From: Ramlibacter lithotrophicus
Lineage (GTDB): Bacteria > Pseudomonadota > Gammaproteobacteria > Burkholderiales > Burkholderiaceae_C
Assembly (NCBI RefSeq): GCF_012184415.1
Contig: NZ_VTOX01000013.1
Span: forward strand, 1 to 64,000
Length of the DNA stretch: 64,000 bases
Direction: 5' to 3'
This document shows, one piece after another, positions 8,872-18,024 of the stretch. The notes under the pieces were generated by a model that was not told where the DNA came from, searched no databases, and saw only the letters and a list, made by a program, of their open reading frames with translations. Both the position numbers and the translations under genes were made by a program. Within the stretch, counting starts at the first letter, position 1; each line of letters opens with the position of its first letter.

Positions 8872-10728
8872 ATGCAAGCACTGCTCGATCTGCTGCTGTA
8901 CGACTGGCTCAACGCAGAGGCACTCTGCCAAAGGCCCCGCCACAAGGACCACTCACGCGAGACCTTTGATGCGGCTTTGGATGCCGCCGAGCGCCTGGCC
9001 CGCGAAGTCTTCGCGCCGCTGAACCGCACGCTGGACCTTGAAGAGCCCAGGCTCATCGATGGCAAGGTGGTACAGCCTCAGGGCGTGCGCCATGCATTGG
9101 AAGCGTATGCCCAGTTGGGCCTGCTTTCAGCCGGGCACGACCAGAACGCCGGGGGCCTGCAAATGCCGTACCTGATCGACTTGGCCGCAAATGCGTACTT
9201 CTCTCGCGCAAGCATCAGTCTGAGCGCATACGCAATGCTGACCTACGCCAACGCGAACTTGGTGATGGCCCACGGCACCCGGGCGCAGAAGCAGGCCTTC
9301 GCGCATCCGATGACCACGGGGCGATGCTTCGGCACCATGTGCTTGAGCGAGCCGCAGGCGGGCTCCAGTCTCGGCGACATCGCCACCCGCGCCACGCCCG
9401 ATGGCGCCGGCCACGCGCAAGACCCCCTCGGCCCGCGTTACCGCCTCCGCGGCAGCAAGATGTGGATTTCCGGCGGCGAGCACGAGCTGGGCGAGAACAT
9501 CTTGCACTTGGTGTTGGCGCGGAGTGAAGACGAGCGAGGCGCCGTGCGCCCCGGCGTGAAGGGGTTGTCGCTGTTCGCTGTGCCGCGCTGGCTGGTCGAT
9601 GCCAACGGCGAGCGCACGGGCGAGCGCAATGACGTGAAACTCATCGGACTAAACCACAAGCTCGGCTATCGAGGCACCGTCAACACCCTTCTGGCCTTCG
9701 GGGCCGGCGAGTTCCCGGTGCGTGCGCCCGGCGGCCTGAACAACCGGGGCGCGGGCGCTATCGGCTACCGCATCGGCGAACACGGCCAAGGCCTGGCGCT
9801 GATGTTCCATATGATGAACGAGGCGCGGCTCAACGTGGGCATGGGCGCGGCCATGCTGGGCATGGCGGGCTACGAAGCCTCATTGCGCTACGCGCGCGAT
9901 CGCACGCAGGGACGCGCGACTGGCCCAGGTGGAAAGCGCAGCGAAGGCCCCCAGGTACCACTCGTGGCCCACACGGACGTGCGGCGCATGTTGCTGGCGC
10001 AGCGTGCGTACGCCGTCGGCGGCTTGGCGCTGTGTCTGTATGGCGCCCGACTGGTGGACGAAAAGCACACCGGTGAATCCGATTCCGCTGCCGAAGCCGC
10101 CACTTTGCTTGAACTGCTGACGCCTGTGGCCAAGAGCTGGCCCAGTCAATGGTGCCTCGAAGCCAACTCGCTGGCGATCCAGATCCACGGCGGCTACGGC
10201 TACACCCGCGACTTCCCTGTCGAACAGTTCTGGCGCGACAACCGCCTGAACATGATCCATGAGGGCACCCACGGCATCCAGGCGCTTGATTTGCTGGGAC
10301 GAAAGATTCTTGGCGACGGCGGCGTTGCGCTGCAACGCTGGGCGGCATGCGTGGAAGCAACAATTGACCGGGCGCACGCTACGGCAGAGCTGGCGGAAGC
10401 GGCCGACGCGCTAGCGGACCGGCTCGCGATGCTGCGGGTCACGGTGCGACGCCTGCAGGAGGAGCAAGACACCGCGCGCGTGCTCGCCAATGCTGGCCCG
10501 TTCCTCGAAGCCTTCGGCCACCTCGTGCTCGGTTGGATCTGGCTGGACCTGAGCCTGTGCGCGGGCGCCCGGCCAGTCAAAGGTGTCGAGGACGAACAGC
10601 TTCGCCGGGGCTTACGCCAGACAGCGCGCTACTTCTTCTACCACGAGTTGCCCAAGGTGGATGCCTGGCTGGCGCCCGTAAGCGCGCTGGACAACACCTG
10701 TGCCGAGATGCAGGACGCTTGGTTTTGA
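8872..10728 (+). CDS. Long acyl-CoA dehydrogenase (about 600-residue FadE/DmdC-type)
   Basis: A 618-residue flavoprotein, longer than the usual 380 because it carries the extra C-terminal domain of the FadE/DmdC-type branch. It shows the FAD-contact region CLSEPQAGSSLGD, substrate-loop KMWISGGEHELGE, and near residue 450 QIHGGYGYTRDFPVEQFWRD followed by MIHEGTHGIQ, where the Glu of HEGT takes the catalytic-base position. ATG 8872 is used although the frame is open to 8812, because the upstream part overlaps the SDR. It likely performs the first dehydrogenation for a longer or bulkier acyl-CoA than the 1133 enzyme. Confidence 0.9.
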   Translation: MQALLDLLLYDWLNAEALCQRPRHKDHSRETFDAALDAAERLAREVFAPLNRTLDLEEPRLIDGKVVQPQGVRHALEAYAQLGLLSAGHDQNAGGLQMPYLIDLAANAYFSRASISLSAYAMLTYANANLVMAHGTRAQKQAFAHPMTTGRCFGTMCLSEPQAGSSLGDIATRATPDGAGHAQDPLGPRYRLRGSKMWISGGEHELGENILHLVLARSEDERGAVRPGVKGLSLFAVPRWLVDANGERTGERNDVKLIGLNHKLGYRGTVNTLLAFGAGEFPVRAPGGLNNRGAGAIGYRIGEHGQGLALMFHMMNEARLNVGMGAAMLGMAGYEASLRYARDRTQGRATGPGGKRSEGPQVPLVAHTDVRRMLLAQRAYAVGGLALCLYGARLVDEKHTGESDSAAEAATLLELLTPVAKSWPSQWCLEANSLAIQIHGGYGYTRDFPVEQFWRDNRLNMIHEGTHGIQALDLLGRKILGDGGVALQRWAACVEATIDRAHATAELAEAADALADRLAMLRVTVRRLQEEQDTARVLANAGPFLEAFGHLVLGWIWLDLSLCAGARPVKGVEDEQLRRGLRQTARYFFYHELPKVDAWLAPVSALDNTCAEMQDAWF

Positions 10729-10779
10729 CCTCCGCGCTTCCAGATCCTTTAGCTTCTTCCGGTTCACGACACGGATACC

Positions 10780-12132
10780 ATGATCCCAACCTCCACTATT
10801 CCCCGCGCCAGCGAGAACACCGATGCGCTGACGAGCGCCGCCAAGCAATACCTCACTGCGGCCGAGCGCCTTTCCGCACGGCGCGACCCCAACTCCGAGC
10901 CAGAGCGCATCGTGGCGGCCGTCGGAATCGTCGGTGCCGGAACCATGGGTTCGGGCATCGCACTGTGCTTCGCATTGGGCGGCTATGGCGTCACGATGAT
11001 GGACGCCAACGCAGATGCGCTCAAACGTGGTCAGGATAACCTGGCGCGTACCGCGCAGAGCCTCGTCAAGCGCGGGCGTCTGGACGAGGCAAAAGCAGCC
11101 GCCGTCCTCGCCCGCATCACTGGTTCCACCGCGCTCGACGACCTCGCCACCTGCGATCTGGTCATCGAAGCCGCCTTCGAAGACCTCGCAATCAAGCAGC
11201 ACTTGGCCGGGCGCCTGGGCCAGTTGTGTAAGCCTGGCGCGATTATCGCCACCAACACATCGACGCTGGACGTCAACGTGCTGGCCCAGGCCAGCGGCCG
11301 CCCTGCGGACTTCCTCGGCATGCACTTTTTCAGCCCCGCGCACGCGATGCGGCTGCTGGAAGTGGTGCGCGGTTCCGCCACGGCGCCGGCTGTACTGAAC
11401 ACTGTCATGGGCATTGCCGAACGCATCGGGAAGGTGGCCGTGGTCTCGGGCGTGTGCTACGGCTTCATCGGCAACCGCATGTTGGAAGGCTATCTGCGCG
11501 AAACCGAGGCGATGTTGCTGGAAGGCGCCACGCCCGAGGCCATCGACAATGCCATCGAATCCGTGGGTCTCGCGATGGGCCCGTGTCGCATGATCGACCT
11601 GGCCGGTGTCGATGTTGCCGCCAAAGTCGTGCTGGCGCGCCAGAAGTCCGGCCAGGGATGCAAGGATCCTGCCTACCGCGGCGTAGTCCGCGAACTATTC
11701 GCGCTTGGCCACAATGGCCAGAAGTCCGGCCGGGGCTACTATCGTTACGAAGGCCGCACGCCAGTGGCCGACCCCGATCTCGTGGCCCTGTGCGAGCGAC
11801 TTGCCGCCGAGAACGGGTTGAAGCGTCGCAGCGCCATCCCGGTACAGGAAATCATCGAACGCGCCCTGCTGCCATTGGTCAACGAAGGTGCGTGCATTGC
11901 CGAAGAAGGCATTGCCGCGCGCGTCGGCGACGTGGACCTCGTCTGGGTTCATGGCTATGGCTTCCCTGCCGCACTGGGTGGGCCGATGTACTGGGGCGAG
12001 CGCATCGGTGCCAAGCAAGTCGTCGCGCGTTTGGAGCACTGGGCCACAACGCTGGGCAATCCCTATGGCCATTGGGACGTGAGCCCCTGGTTGCGCGACC
12101 GCGCTAACCAAGGCACCGCGCTGATCGCCTGA
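10780..12132 (+). CDS. 3-hydroxyacyl-CoA dehydrogenase, stand-alone
   Basis: A 450-residue NAD-dependent 3-hydroxyacyl-CoA dehydrogenase. The Rossmann motif GAGTMG is at 52-57, the catalytic-site HFFSP and the VIEAAFED segment are present, and two C-terminal all-alpha domains follow (GFIGNRML... MGPCRMIDLAGVDV... and the repeat ending with YGHWD). Residues 1-45 are not a dehydrogenase domain; they resemble the linker that joins hydratase and dehydrogenase halves in FadB/FadJ-type fusions, so this looks like the dehydrogenase half of such a protein without its hydratase. The separate hydratase at 154 could supply that step. It oxidises 3-hydroxyacyl-CoA to 3-ketoacyl-CoA for the next gene. Confidence 0.92.
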   Translation: MIPTSTIPRASENTDALTSAAKQYLTAAERLSARRDPNSEPERIVAAVGIVGAGTMGSGIALCFALGGYGVTMMDANADALKRGQDNLARTAQSLVKRGRLDEAKAAAVLARITGSTALDDLATCDLVIEAAFEDLAIKQHLAGRLGQLCKPGAIIATNTSTLDVNVLAQASGRPADFLGMHFFSPAHAMRLLEVVRGSATAPAVLNTVMGIAERIGKVAVVSGVCYGFIGNRMLEGYLRETEAMLLEGATPEAIDNAIESVGLAMGPCRMIDLAGVDVAAKVVLARQKSGQGCKDPAYRGVVRELFALGHNGQKSGRGYYRYEGRTPVADPDLVALCERLAAENGLKRRSAIPVQEIIERALLPLVNEGACIAEEGIAARVGDVDLVWVHGYGFPAALGGPMYWGERIGAKQVVARLEHWATTLGNPYGHWDVSPWLRDRANQGTALIA

Positions 12133-12178
12133 GCCCATCCATTTCTGACACAACCATCCACCGTGAAAGGCACAAGTC

Positions 12179-13363
12179 ATGATTGAAGCCGTCATCGTTT
12201 CCACCGCACGCACCCCGATCGGCAAGGCATTCCGGGGCGCACTCAACAACATCAAGTCGCCCACGCTGATGGCCCATGCGATCCGTCATGCAGTGCAGCG
12301 CGCCGGCATCGAGGGCGACCGCATCGAGGATGCCGTCATCGGGACCGTGTTGACAGCGGGCACCGCCGGCTCCAATGTAGCCCGCCTGTCGGTGCTGGCC
12401 GCCGGCCTGCCCCTGAGCGTGCCCGCGCAGACCATGGACCGCCAGTGCGCATCGGGCCTGATGGCTATCGCCACCGCGGCCAAGCAGATCATGGTTGATG
12501 GCATGGAGGTGGTGCTGGCAGGGGGCCAGGAGAACATCTCGGCCGTGCAGAACCGCTATTTTGGTTGGGTGGCCGAGGAACAGGACCCGAACGTAATCGC
12601 ACACGCCGAGCACGCCTACATGCCCATGCTGCAGACGGCCGAGAATGTTGCCCGAAAATACGGCATCTCGCGCGAGGCGCAGGATGCCTATGCCTTGTCG
12701 TCGCAGCTGCGCACCGCGGCCGCGCAGTCAGCAGGGCGGCTGGACGCTGAGATCGTCCCCATCCGCACTAGGATGGCTGTGACGGACAAGCAGACCGGCG
12801 CGGTCATCTACCGAGACGTGGTACTGGCGCGCGACGAAGGCAACCGACCCGACACCACCGCCGAATCGCTGGCCGGACTCAAGCCGGTGATCGACGGCGG
12901 CGTGATCACCGCCGGTAACGCCAGCCAGCTCTCCGACGGTGCCAGTGCCTGCGTGCTGATGAACGCCAAAGTCGCCGAACGCCTTAACCTCGCGCCACTC
13001 GGCATTTACCGCGGCACGGCGGTGGCCGGCAACGCTCCCGAGGAAATGGGCATCGGCCCGGTGCTGGCCATTCCCAAGCTGCTCAAGCAGCATGGCCTGA
13101 GCGTGCAAGACATTGGGCTGTGGGAACTGAACGAAGCCTTCGCCGTGCAGGCGCTGTACTGCCGCGACAAGCTGGGCATCGAGCCCGATCGTTACAACGT
13201 GAATGGTGGCGGCATCTCTATCGGGCATCCCTACGGTATGACAGGCGCCCGTCTGGTAGGCCATGCTCTGATCGAAGGCAAGCGCCGCGGCGCAAAGCGC
13301 GTGGTAGTCACTATGTGCGTTGGCGGTGGCATGGGCGCCGCAGCGCTGTTCGAGGTCGCCTGA
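12179..13363 (+). CDS. Acetyl-CoA C-acyltransferase (thiolase)
   Basis: A 394-residue degradative thiolase. The full catalytic set is visible: nucleophile C90 in DRQCASG, the NEAFAVQ motif, the His of GGGISIGHPYGMTGAR, and the second Cys in CVGGGMGAA. It cleaves 3-ketoacyl-CoA with CoA to release acetyl-CoA and the shortened acyl-CoA, finishing the spiral encoded by cluster I. It contrasts with the two thiolase-fold proteins at 21476 and 35285, which lack the nucleophilic Cys. It lies 46 bp after the dehydrogenase gene and is the last gene of the 8124-13363 operon. Confidence 0.95.
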   Translation: MIEAVIVSTARTPIGKAFRGALNNIKSPTLMAHAIRHAVQRAGIEGDRIEDAVIGTVLTAGTAGSNVARLSVLAAGLPLSVPAQTMDRQCASGLMAIATAAKQIMVDGMEVVLAGGQENISAVQNRYFGWVAEEQDPNVIAHAEHAYMPMLQTAENVARKYGISREAQDAYALSSQLRTAAAQSAGRLDAEIVPIRTRMAVTDKQTGAVIYRDVVLARDEGNRPDTTAESLAGLKPVIDGGVITAGNASQLSDGASACVLMNAKVAERLNLAPLGIYRGTAVAGNAPEEMGIGPVLAIPKLLKQHGLSVQDIGLWELNEAFAVQALYCRDKLGIEPDRYNVNGGGISIGHPYGMTGARLVGHALIEGKRRGAKRVVVTMCVGGGMGAAALFEVA

Positions 13364-13514
13364 GAGCGCTGAGATGAGATGCCCGGATCGAGCGTCGTGG
13401 GACTGACTGCGGGCACCCAGTGCGGCGGCGAAGTTCATGTGCTGGTGCCCGGCCAGAGCACGGGACCAAGATCCCCGGCAGTCACTCTTGCATCCTTACC
13501 CGTGCACGGATAAT

Positions 13515-13534
13515 ATACGTACGGCCGTTTGTTT
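13515..13534. promoter_or_regulatory. Motif A operator, site 4
   Basis: ATACGTACGGCCGTTTGTTT is the best-formed copy of the dyad. It lies 32 bp upstream of the Bug gene ATG (13567) in the 203-bp gap after the thiolase, and so at the head of the long plus-strand unit 13567-23103. This links cluster II to the regulon of cluster I. Confidence 0.68.
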
Positions 13535-13566
13535 GCCGCCCCTTTCTTTCCTTATATGGAGTGTGT

Positions 13567-14523
13567 ATGTCACGGTTCTTCCTTGCACTGATTGGGCTCT
13601 TTCTTGTGACTGCATCTGCCGCACAAGTGCAGTTTCCTACCAAGCCAATCCGCATCATTTCGGTAGGCGCGGGCGGCACCTCTGATCTCTGGGCGCGCGT
13701 TATCGGGAAAAAGCTGAGTGAGAATCTGGGCCAGCCTGTTTTCGTTGAAAACCGCCCCGGGGCGGGCGGAGGTATCGCGGCCCAAGCAACGGCCGCGGCG
13801 GCGTCTGACGGGTACACGATCATGCTGGGCTCGAGCGGCACCCACGGTATTAATGCCAGCTTGTACAAGAAGCTCCCGTACGATCCGGTTAAAGATTTTT
13901 CGCCCATCACGTTCGTTGGAAATCTAGAGTATGTATTAGTGGCGACCAACACGTTGCCCGCCAAGGATTTGAGTGAATTGGTTGCCCTGTCCAAGTCGAA
14001 AGCAGGAGGACTCACCCTAGGCTACTCTCACAGCACTGCCAACTTACTCAGCGAGATGTTTAAGCTCGCTGCGGGAATCAACGTCACTTCGGTGGGATAT
14101 AAGGTCGGCAGTACGGAGTTTGCCGACCTCATGACTGGCCGGATCGACATCATGTTCTCAACCATGACGAGCGCCCTGCCGTTTGTACGGGACGGGCGAA
14201 TCAAGGCGCTAGCGGTGCCGGCGGCCAAAAGGTCCTCGGCCTTGCCGAACGTGCCGACCATCTCAGAATCAGGCTATCCCGGGTTTGCTGGTGGTGCTTG
14301 GGTGGGCTTTTTTGCGCCAGCGGGAGTGTCAAAGGAAATAGTTACAAAGCTCAATAATGAAATTGTTCGGGCTCTGCGATCGCCTGACGTGCAGCAGACT
14401 TTGCGCAATAGTGGTTTGGAAGTTGAGACCAGCACACCGGAGGAATTTGGCGAAATAGTAAAAGCCGAAGTCAAGAAGTGGGCCACGCTATTCAGGGACG
14501 CCAAGCTTCCTACCGCGGACTGA
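13567..14523 (+). CDS. Bug/TctC-family periplasmic substrate-binding protein
   Basis: A 318-residue periplasmic binding protein. The N-terminal hydrophobic segment ending in TASAAQ is a signal peptide, and the Bug-family landmarks follow: FPTKPIRI, GGTSDLWAR, VENRPGAGGGIAA, and ASDGYTIMLG. The ATG at 13567 has GGAG upstream; the longer frame back to 13420 is rejected because it would precede the signal peptide and cross the operator. TctA/TctB membrane partners are absent from the window. It could deliver a carboxylate to a remote TctAB, act as a sensor protein, or associate with the Liv permease, which lacks its own binding protein; the last is speculative. Confidence 0.9.
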   Translation: MSRFFLALIGLFLVTASAAQVQFPTKPIRIISVGAGGTSDLWARVIGKKLSENLGQPVFVENRPGAGGGIAAQATAAAASDGYTIMLGSSGTHGINASLYKKLPYDPVKDFSPITFVGNLEYVLVATNTLPAKDLSELVALSKSKAGGLTLGYSHSTANLLSEMFKLAAGINVTSVGYKVGSTEFADLMTGRIDIMFSTMTSALPFVRDGRIKALAVPAAKRSSALPNVPTISESGYPGFAGGAWVGFFAPAGVSKEIVTKLNNEIVRALRSPDVQQTLRNSGLEVETSTPEEFGEIVKAEVKKWATLFRDAKLPTAD

Positions 14524-14543
14524 AAACTTCGAGACCAGCGACT

Positions 14544-16724
14544 ATGGCCCGTTTGCCAACCCGACGAGAAATCCATCCAACAGAGAACATGCGCCGACTG
14601 ATTGAGCCTCGATCGATCGCCGTCGTCGGCGCATCGCCACGTCAAGGCTCCTTCGGGGAAAGGACATTGGCTAACCTATACGCATTCCAGGGCGTTGTCT
14701 ACCCTGTCAACCCCGGCTACGAACAGATTTGTGACCGGCGTTGCTATCCGAACTTGCGTGCCCTTCCCGAAGTGCCCGATTGCGTGATCATCGCTACGCC
14801 CAAGGAGGCGGTAGAGCAAACGGTTGCTGAATGCGCGGCGCTAGGTGTGGGCGGTGTCATAGTTTATGCGTCCGGTTTTGCCGAACTCGGCTCCTCCGAG
14901 GCGCTCGACGCGCAAGCGAGAATTATCGCGATTGCCCGGGCTGGCGGTGTTCGCCTGGCCGGACCGAATTGCAGCGGCTTGCTGAACATGCATTCCGGCG
15001 CGACCATGCATTTCCTGGATGGTTATGCGGGTAAACCGTTGCGGCCTGGCCCGGTTGCAGTGGTCTCTCAGGGCGGCGGCATTGGCTATGGGCTGCTACA
15101 GGCGATGGACAGAGGCATTCCTTTCGGGTACTTTCTGGCTTGTGGCAATGCTAGTGACGTAGACGTATGTGATTACATTGATTTCCTGATTGGCGATGAC
15201 CGCACCCGCGTTATCGTCGCTTTTATGGAAGGTCTGTCCGACGGGAAGCGACTTTTGAAAGTGGGTCAAAGGGCGTTGACGGCCGATAAGACCATCATTG
15301 TTTGCAAGACCGGGCGTTCCGCAGCGGGAGCGCAAATCGCGCGGTCTCACACAGGGACAATGGTGGGTTCGGCCGAGGCCTATGAAGCGGCATTCCGAAA
15401 AGTCGGCATCATTTCGCGAAATTACCTGGACGATGTACTTGAAACTGCGACCTTCTTCGCGAAGGTCGGGCGACCGCGAAGCAGCGGTGTCGGAGTAGTC
15501 ACCACGTCTGGCAGTTTGGCCGTCATGGCGGCCGATCTCGGCGGAGATCTGGGGCTACCCCTGCCGCACCCTGCATCCGGGACACGAGAGCGTCTCGCCA
15601 AGGTGCTTCCTTCATTTGCGACTATCAGCAACCCACTCGACACGACTGCGTCGGTGTTGCGCGACTTGGGCCTTTTCAAAGAATGCGTTGCAGCCATGGC
15701 GGCAGATTCTGCTTTCTGCGCCTTGACTATACCCATTCCATATGCCCAGCCGCAAGCAGCGCTGGACCGTGCGAAGTTCATTTGCGAGCTGGCAGCCGAC
15801 CTGGATGTGCCCATCTGCATCGCATGGACAAGCGAGATCCTGGACGGCGAAGCCACTCGCATCTACGAACAAGATCCGAAAGTCGCCTTCTTCAGATCGA
15901 TGCGGCGCTGTTTCGAGGCCGTCCGCGATTGGCAATGGCGCGAAGGCGTGCGGCAACGATCACGGCAGCATGAATTCGATCCGAAGTTTGCCGAAGCACG
16001 GTCTCAGGTCGAGGCATTGCTGGGCACGGCGAGGTCGGAACTGCGCAGCCTAACAGAGCGCGAATGCAAGCGTCTTCTTGCTGCTTACGACATCCCGGTG
16101 ACGCGCGAGCGTCTCTGTGCCGATACCGAGGCGGCCGTCGCGGCCGCACGCGACATCGGCTATCCGGTAGCTTTGAAGATTGAATCACCTGACATCGAGC
16201 ACAAGACGGATGCAGGGGTTGTGCGACTGGGTCTGGTAGAAGAGGCTGCCCTACGGCAGGCGTGTCAGGAGGTGCTGCAAACGGCGCAATTCATTCAGCC
16301 CCCTCCACGGATCAATGGACTGCTGGTACAGGAGATGTCTCCCAGCGGATTGGAAATTGTCGTGGGCGCGCGCTACGACAAGCAGTTTGGGTCAGTAATG
16401 GTCATCGGCCTGGGAGGTATCTGGGTAGAGTTACTTAACGATGTGAGCGTAGTACTGCCCCCAGTTTCGACCGAAGACGCGGTCACGCTGCTACGCAACC
16501 TGCGTGGGCGCCGTCTATTGGATGGCTTTCGCGGTTCGCCTTCAATCGACGTCAGTGCTCTTGGAAGCTTAATTAGTCGAATTTCTAAATTCATCGTCGA
16601 TCTTGGCGACAATTTTTCAGAGATGGATATAAACCCGATCGTCGTAACTGGATTCAACGCCATGGTCGTTGATGCGTTAATCGTTCCATCGGGGTTGGAA
16701 GCAACCTCAAAGACCAAGGGGTAG
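14544..16724 (+). CDS. ADP-forming acyl-CoA synthetase (acetate-CoA ligase family)
   Basis: A 726-residue fused alpha/beta acyl-CoA synthetase that makes an acyl-CoA from acid, CoA and ATP with release of ADP. Order of domains: CoA-binding Rossmann (SIAVVGASPRQGSFG, about residues 25-39), succinyl-CoA-ligase-like flavodoxin domain with the phosphohistidine region RSHTGTMVGS, and a C-terminal ATP-grasp domain containing the second His in EHKTDAGVV and the NPIVV metal-site region. Both relay histidines are present, so it should be active. The start is uncertain: ATG 14544 is used, but ATG 14589 (MRRLIEPRS) is nearer to where family homology begins. It lies 20 bp after the Bug gene. Confidence 0.9.
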   Translation: MARLPTRREIHPTENMRRLIEPRSIAVVGASPRQGSFGERTLANLYAFQGVVYPVNPGYEQICDRRCYPNLRALPEVPDCVIIATPKEAVEQTVAECAALGVGGVIVYASGFAELGSSEALDAQARIIAIARAGGVRLAGPNCSGLLNMHSGATMHFLDGYAGKPLRPGPVAVVSQGGGIGYGLLQAMDRGIPFGYFLACGNASDVDVCDYIDFLIGDDRTRVIVAFMEGLSDGKRLLKVGQRALTADKTIIVCKTGRSAAGAQIARSHTGTMVGSAEAYEAAFRKVGIISRNYLDDVLETATFFAKVGRPRSSGVGVVTTSGSLAVMAADLGGDLGLPLPHPASGTRERLAKVLPSFATISNPLDTTASVLRDLGLFKECVAAMAADSAFCALTIPIPYAQPQAALDRAKFICELAADLDVPICIAWTSEILDGEATRIYEQDPKVAFFRSMRRCFEAVRDWQWREGVRQRSRQHEFDPKFAEARSQVEALLGTARSELRSLTERECKRLLAAYDIPVTRERLCADTEAAVAAARDIGYPVALKIESPDIEHKTDAGVVRLGLVEEAALRQACQEVLQTAQFIQPPPRINGLLVQEMSPSGLEIVVGARYDKQFGSVMVIGLGGIWVELLNDVSVVLPPVSTEDAVTLLRNLRGRRLLDGFRGSPSIDVSALGSLISRISKFIVDLGDNFSEMDINPIVVTGFNAMVVDALIVPSGLEATSKTKG

Positions 16725-16731
16725 TTGGAGT

Positions 16732-17181
16732 ATGGGACGTTACTACGAAGAGTTCGAAGTCGGACAAACGTTTGTTACTAAAACGCGGACTATATCGGAT
16801 GCCGACATAAGTTCCTTCGCCGAACTGTCCGGCGATCACAACAAACTACACGTCGACGAAAATTACGCCAAAACCACACCTTTCAAAACGCGCATAGCGC
16901 ATGGTCCGCTTGGCTTCGCTATCGCAACGGGCCTGAGCTATAGCACCGGGCTATTCGATGGAACGACGCTGGCGCTGCTGGGCGTGGAATGGAGCTTTAC
17001 CGCCGCGATCTTCCCCGGAGATACTCTTCACGTCGAAATGAAGGTGAAATCAAAGCGTGAGGCAAGCCGCCCGGATCGAGGACTCGTTGTAAGAGATTTC
17101 AACCTCGTCAATCAGGACGGCGTGGTAGTTCAGAAAGGAGTGATCACCGTCATGGTGAAGCGGAAATCTTTCAATGAATGA
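16732..17181 (+). CDS. MaoC-family (R)-specific enoyl-CoA hydratase
   Basis: A 149-residue single hot-dog-fold hydratase. The hydratase-2 motif is visible as SGDHNKLHVDENYA followed by RIAHGPLGFAIATG, giving the catalytic Asp and His pair. It would hydrate a 2-enoyl-CoA to the 3-hydroxyacyl-CoA of the stereochemistry opposite to crotonases. It is translationally linked to the next crotonase (8-bp overlap). In steroid side-chain pathways a MaoC hydratase supplies the substrate for an Ltp2-type aldolase; the same gene combination occurs here with 21476 and 22666. The local base composition is visibly more AT-rich than in cluster I. Confidence 0.88.
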   Translation: MGRYYEEFEVGQTFVTKTRTISDADISSFAELSGDHNKLHVDENYAKTTPFKTRIAHGPLGFAIATGLSYSTGLFDGTTLALLGVEWSFTAAIFPGDTLHVEMKVKSKREASRPDRGLVVRDFNLVNQDGVVVQKGVITVMVKRKSFNE

Positions 17182-17998
17182 ACTGCATCATCAGCGACCG
17201 CTGACCAATCAAGCTGATGAACCGGCGTTGATGGTCGAAAAAAAGCAATGCGTTGCATACATCACATTGAACCGAGAGAATTCTCTAAATGCGATAAACA
17301 ATGAAATTCGCGATACATTCCCAAAAGTTCTGGCTCAATTGGATCGAGCGCGGGACGTAAGGGCGATCGTGATCACGGGTTCTGGTTCCCGGGCCTTTTG
17401 CGTTGGGGCAGATATAAAGGAGTTACGCGCGACGGGGTCCATTACTGATTTGCGAAAGAGCTTTCGGCACAATGGCTGGATCGAAGCGTTAGACGATTTT
17501 TCCAAGCCGACAATAGCAGCTATCAACGGGTATTGCCTAGGCGGTGGCCTGGAGTTGGCTCTCGCCTGTGATATACGCATCGCCTCTTCGAATTCGATTT
17601 TCGGACTTCCTGAGGTCAATCTTGGGCTCATTCCTGCAGCAGGAGGAACGCAACGCCTTCCACGATTGATTGGTCTTGGCCGAGCACTTGACCTTCTCAT
17701 CACCGGGGAAAAAATCCAGGCCCAGGTCGCGTACAACCTCGGTCTTATCTCGCGACTGATCGAAGAAGGATCAAGTCTTGCTGCCGAGTCAGAAAGACTC
17801 GCCAACAGCATCGCGGACAAGCCTGCCGCTGCGGTCGCATACGTAAAGGAGGCCGCCCGTGAAAGCGCGAACCTGGATTTAAAAGCCGGGCTCCGATTGG
17901 AAAAAGACTTACTGGCCATCTTGTTCAACACCAAGGATCGCTTAGAAGCAGCTGATGCATTTATATCGAAGCGACCAGCACGATTTCACGCCGAGTAA
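17174..17998 (+). CDS. Enoyl-CoA hydratase (crotonase) family protein
   Basis: A 274-residue crotonase. Oxyanion-hole segments AFCVGADIKEL and GYCLGGGLELA and the catalytic-site stretch FGLPEVNLGLIPAAGGTQRL are intact, with both glutamates in place, so hydratase activity is expected. The first 20 residues extend beyond the usual family start; a Met at residue 20 (MVEKKQCVAY) is another possible start. It overlaps the MaoC gene by 8 bp and is followed 26 bp later by an acyl-CoA dehydrogenase. A crotonase and a MaoC hydratase side by side suggest two hydration steps or two stereoisomers. Confidence 0.9.
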   Translation: MNELHHQRPLTNQADEPALMVEKKQCVAYITLNRENSLNAINNEIRDTFPKVLAQLDRARDVRAIVITGSGSRAFCVGADIKELRATGSITDLRKSFRHNGWIEALDDFSKPTIAAINGYCLGGGLELALACDIRIASSNSIFGLPEVNLGLIPAAGGTQRLPRLIGLGRALDLLITGEKIQAQVAYNLGLISRLIEEGSSLAAESERLANSIADKPAAAVAYVKEAARESANLDLKAGLRLEKDLLAILFNTKDRLEAADAFISKRPARFHAE

Positions 17999-18024
17999 AA
18001 CATTCGTTACATACTCAATTTCAT

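Noticed and set aside
14478..14543. Upstream extension of the ADP-forming synthetase to 14478
   Set aside because: It overlaps the end of the Bug gene and adds residues outside the family's normal start.
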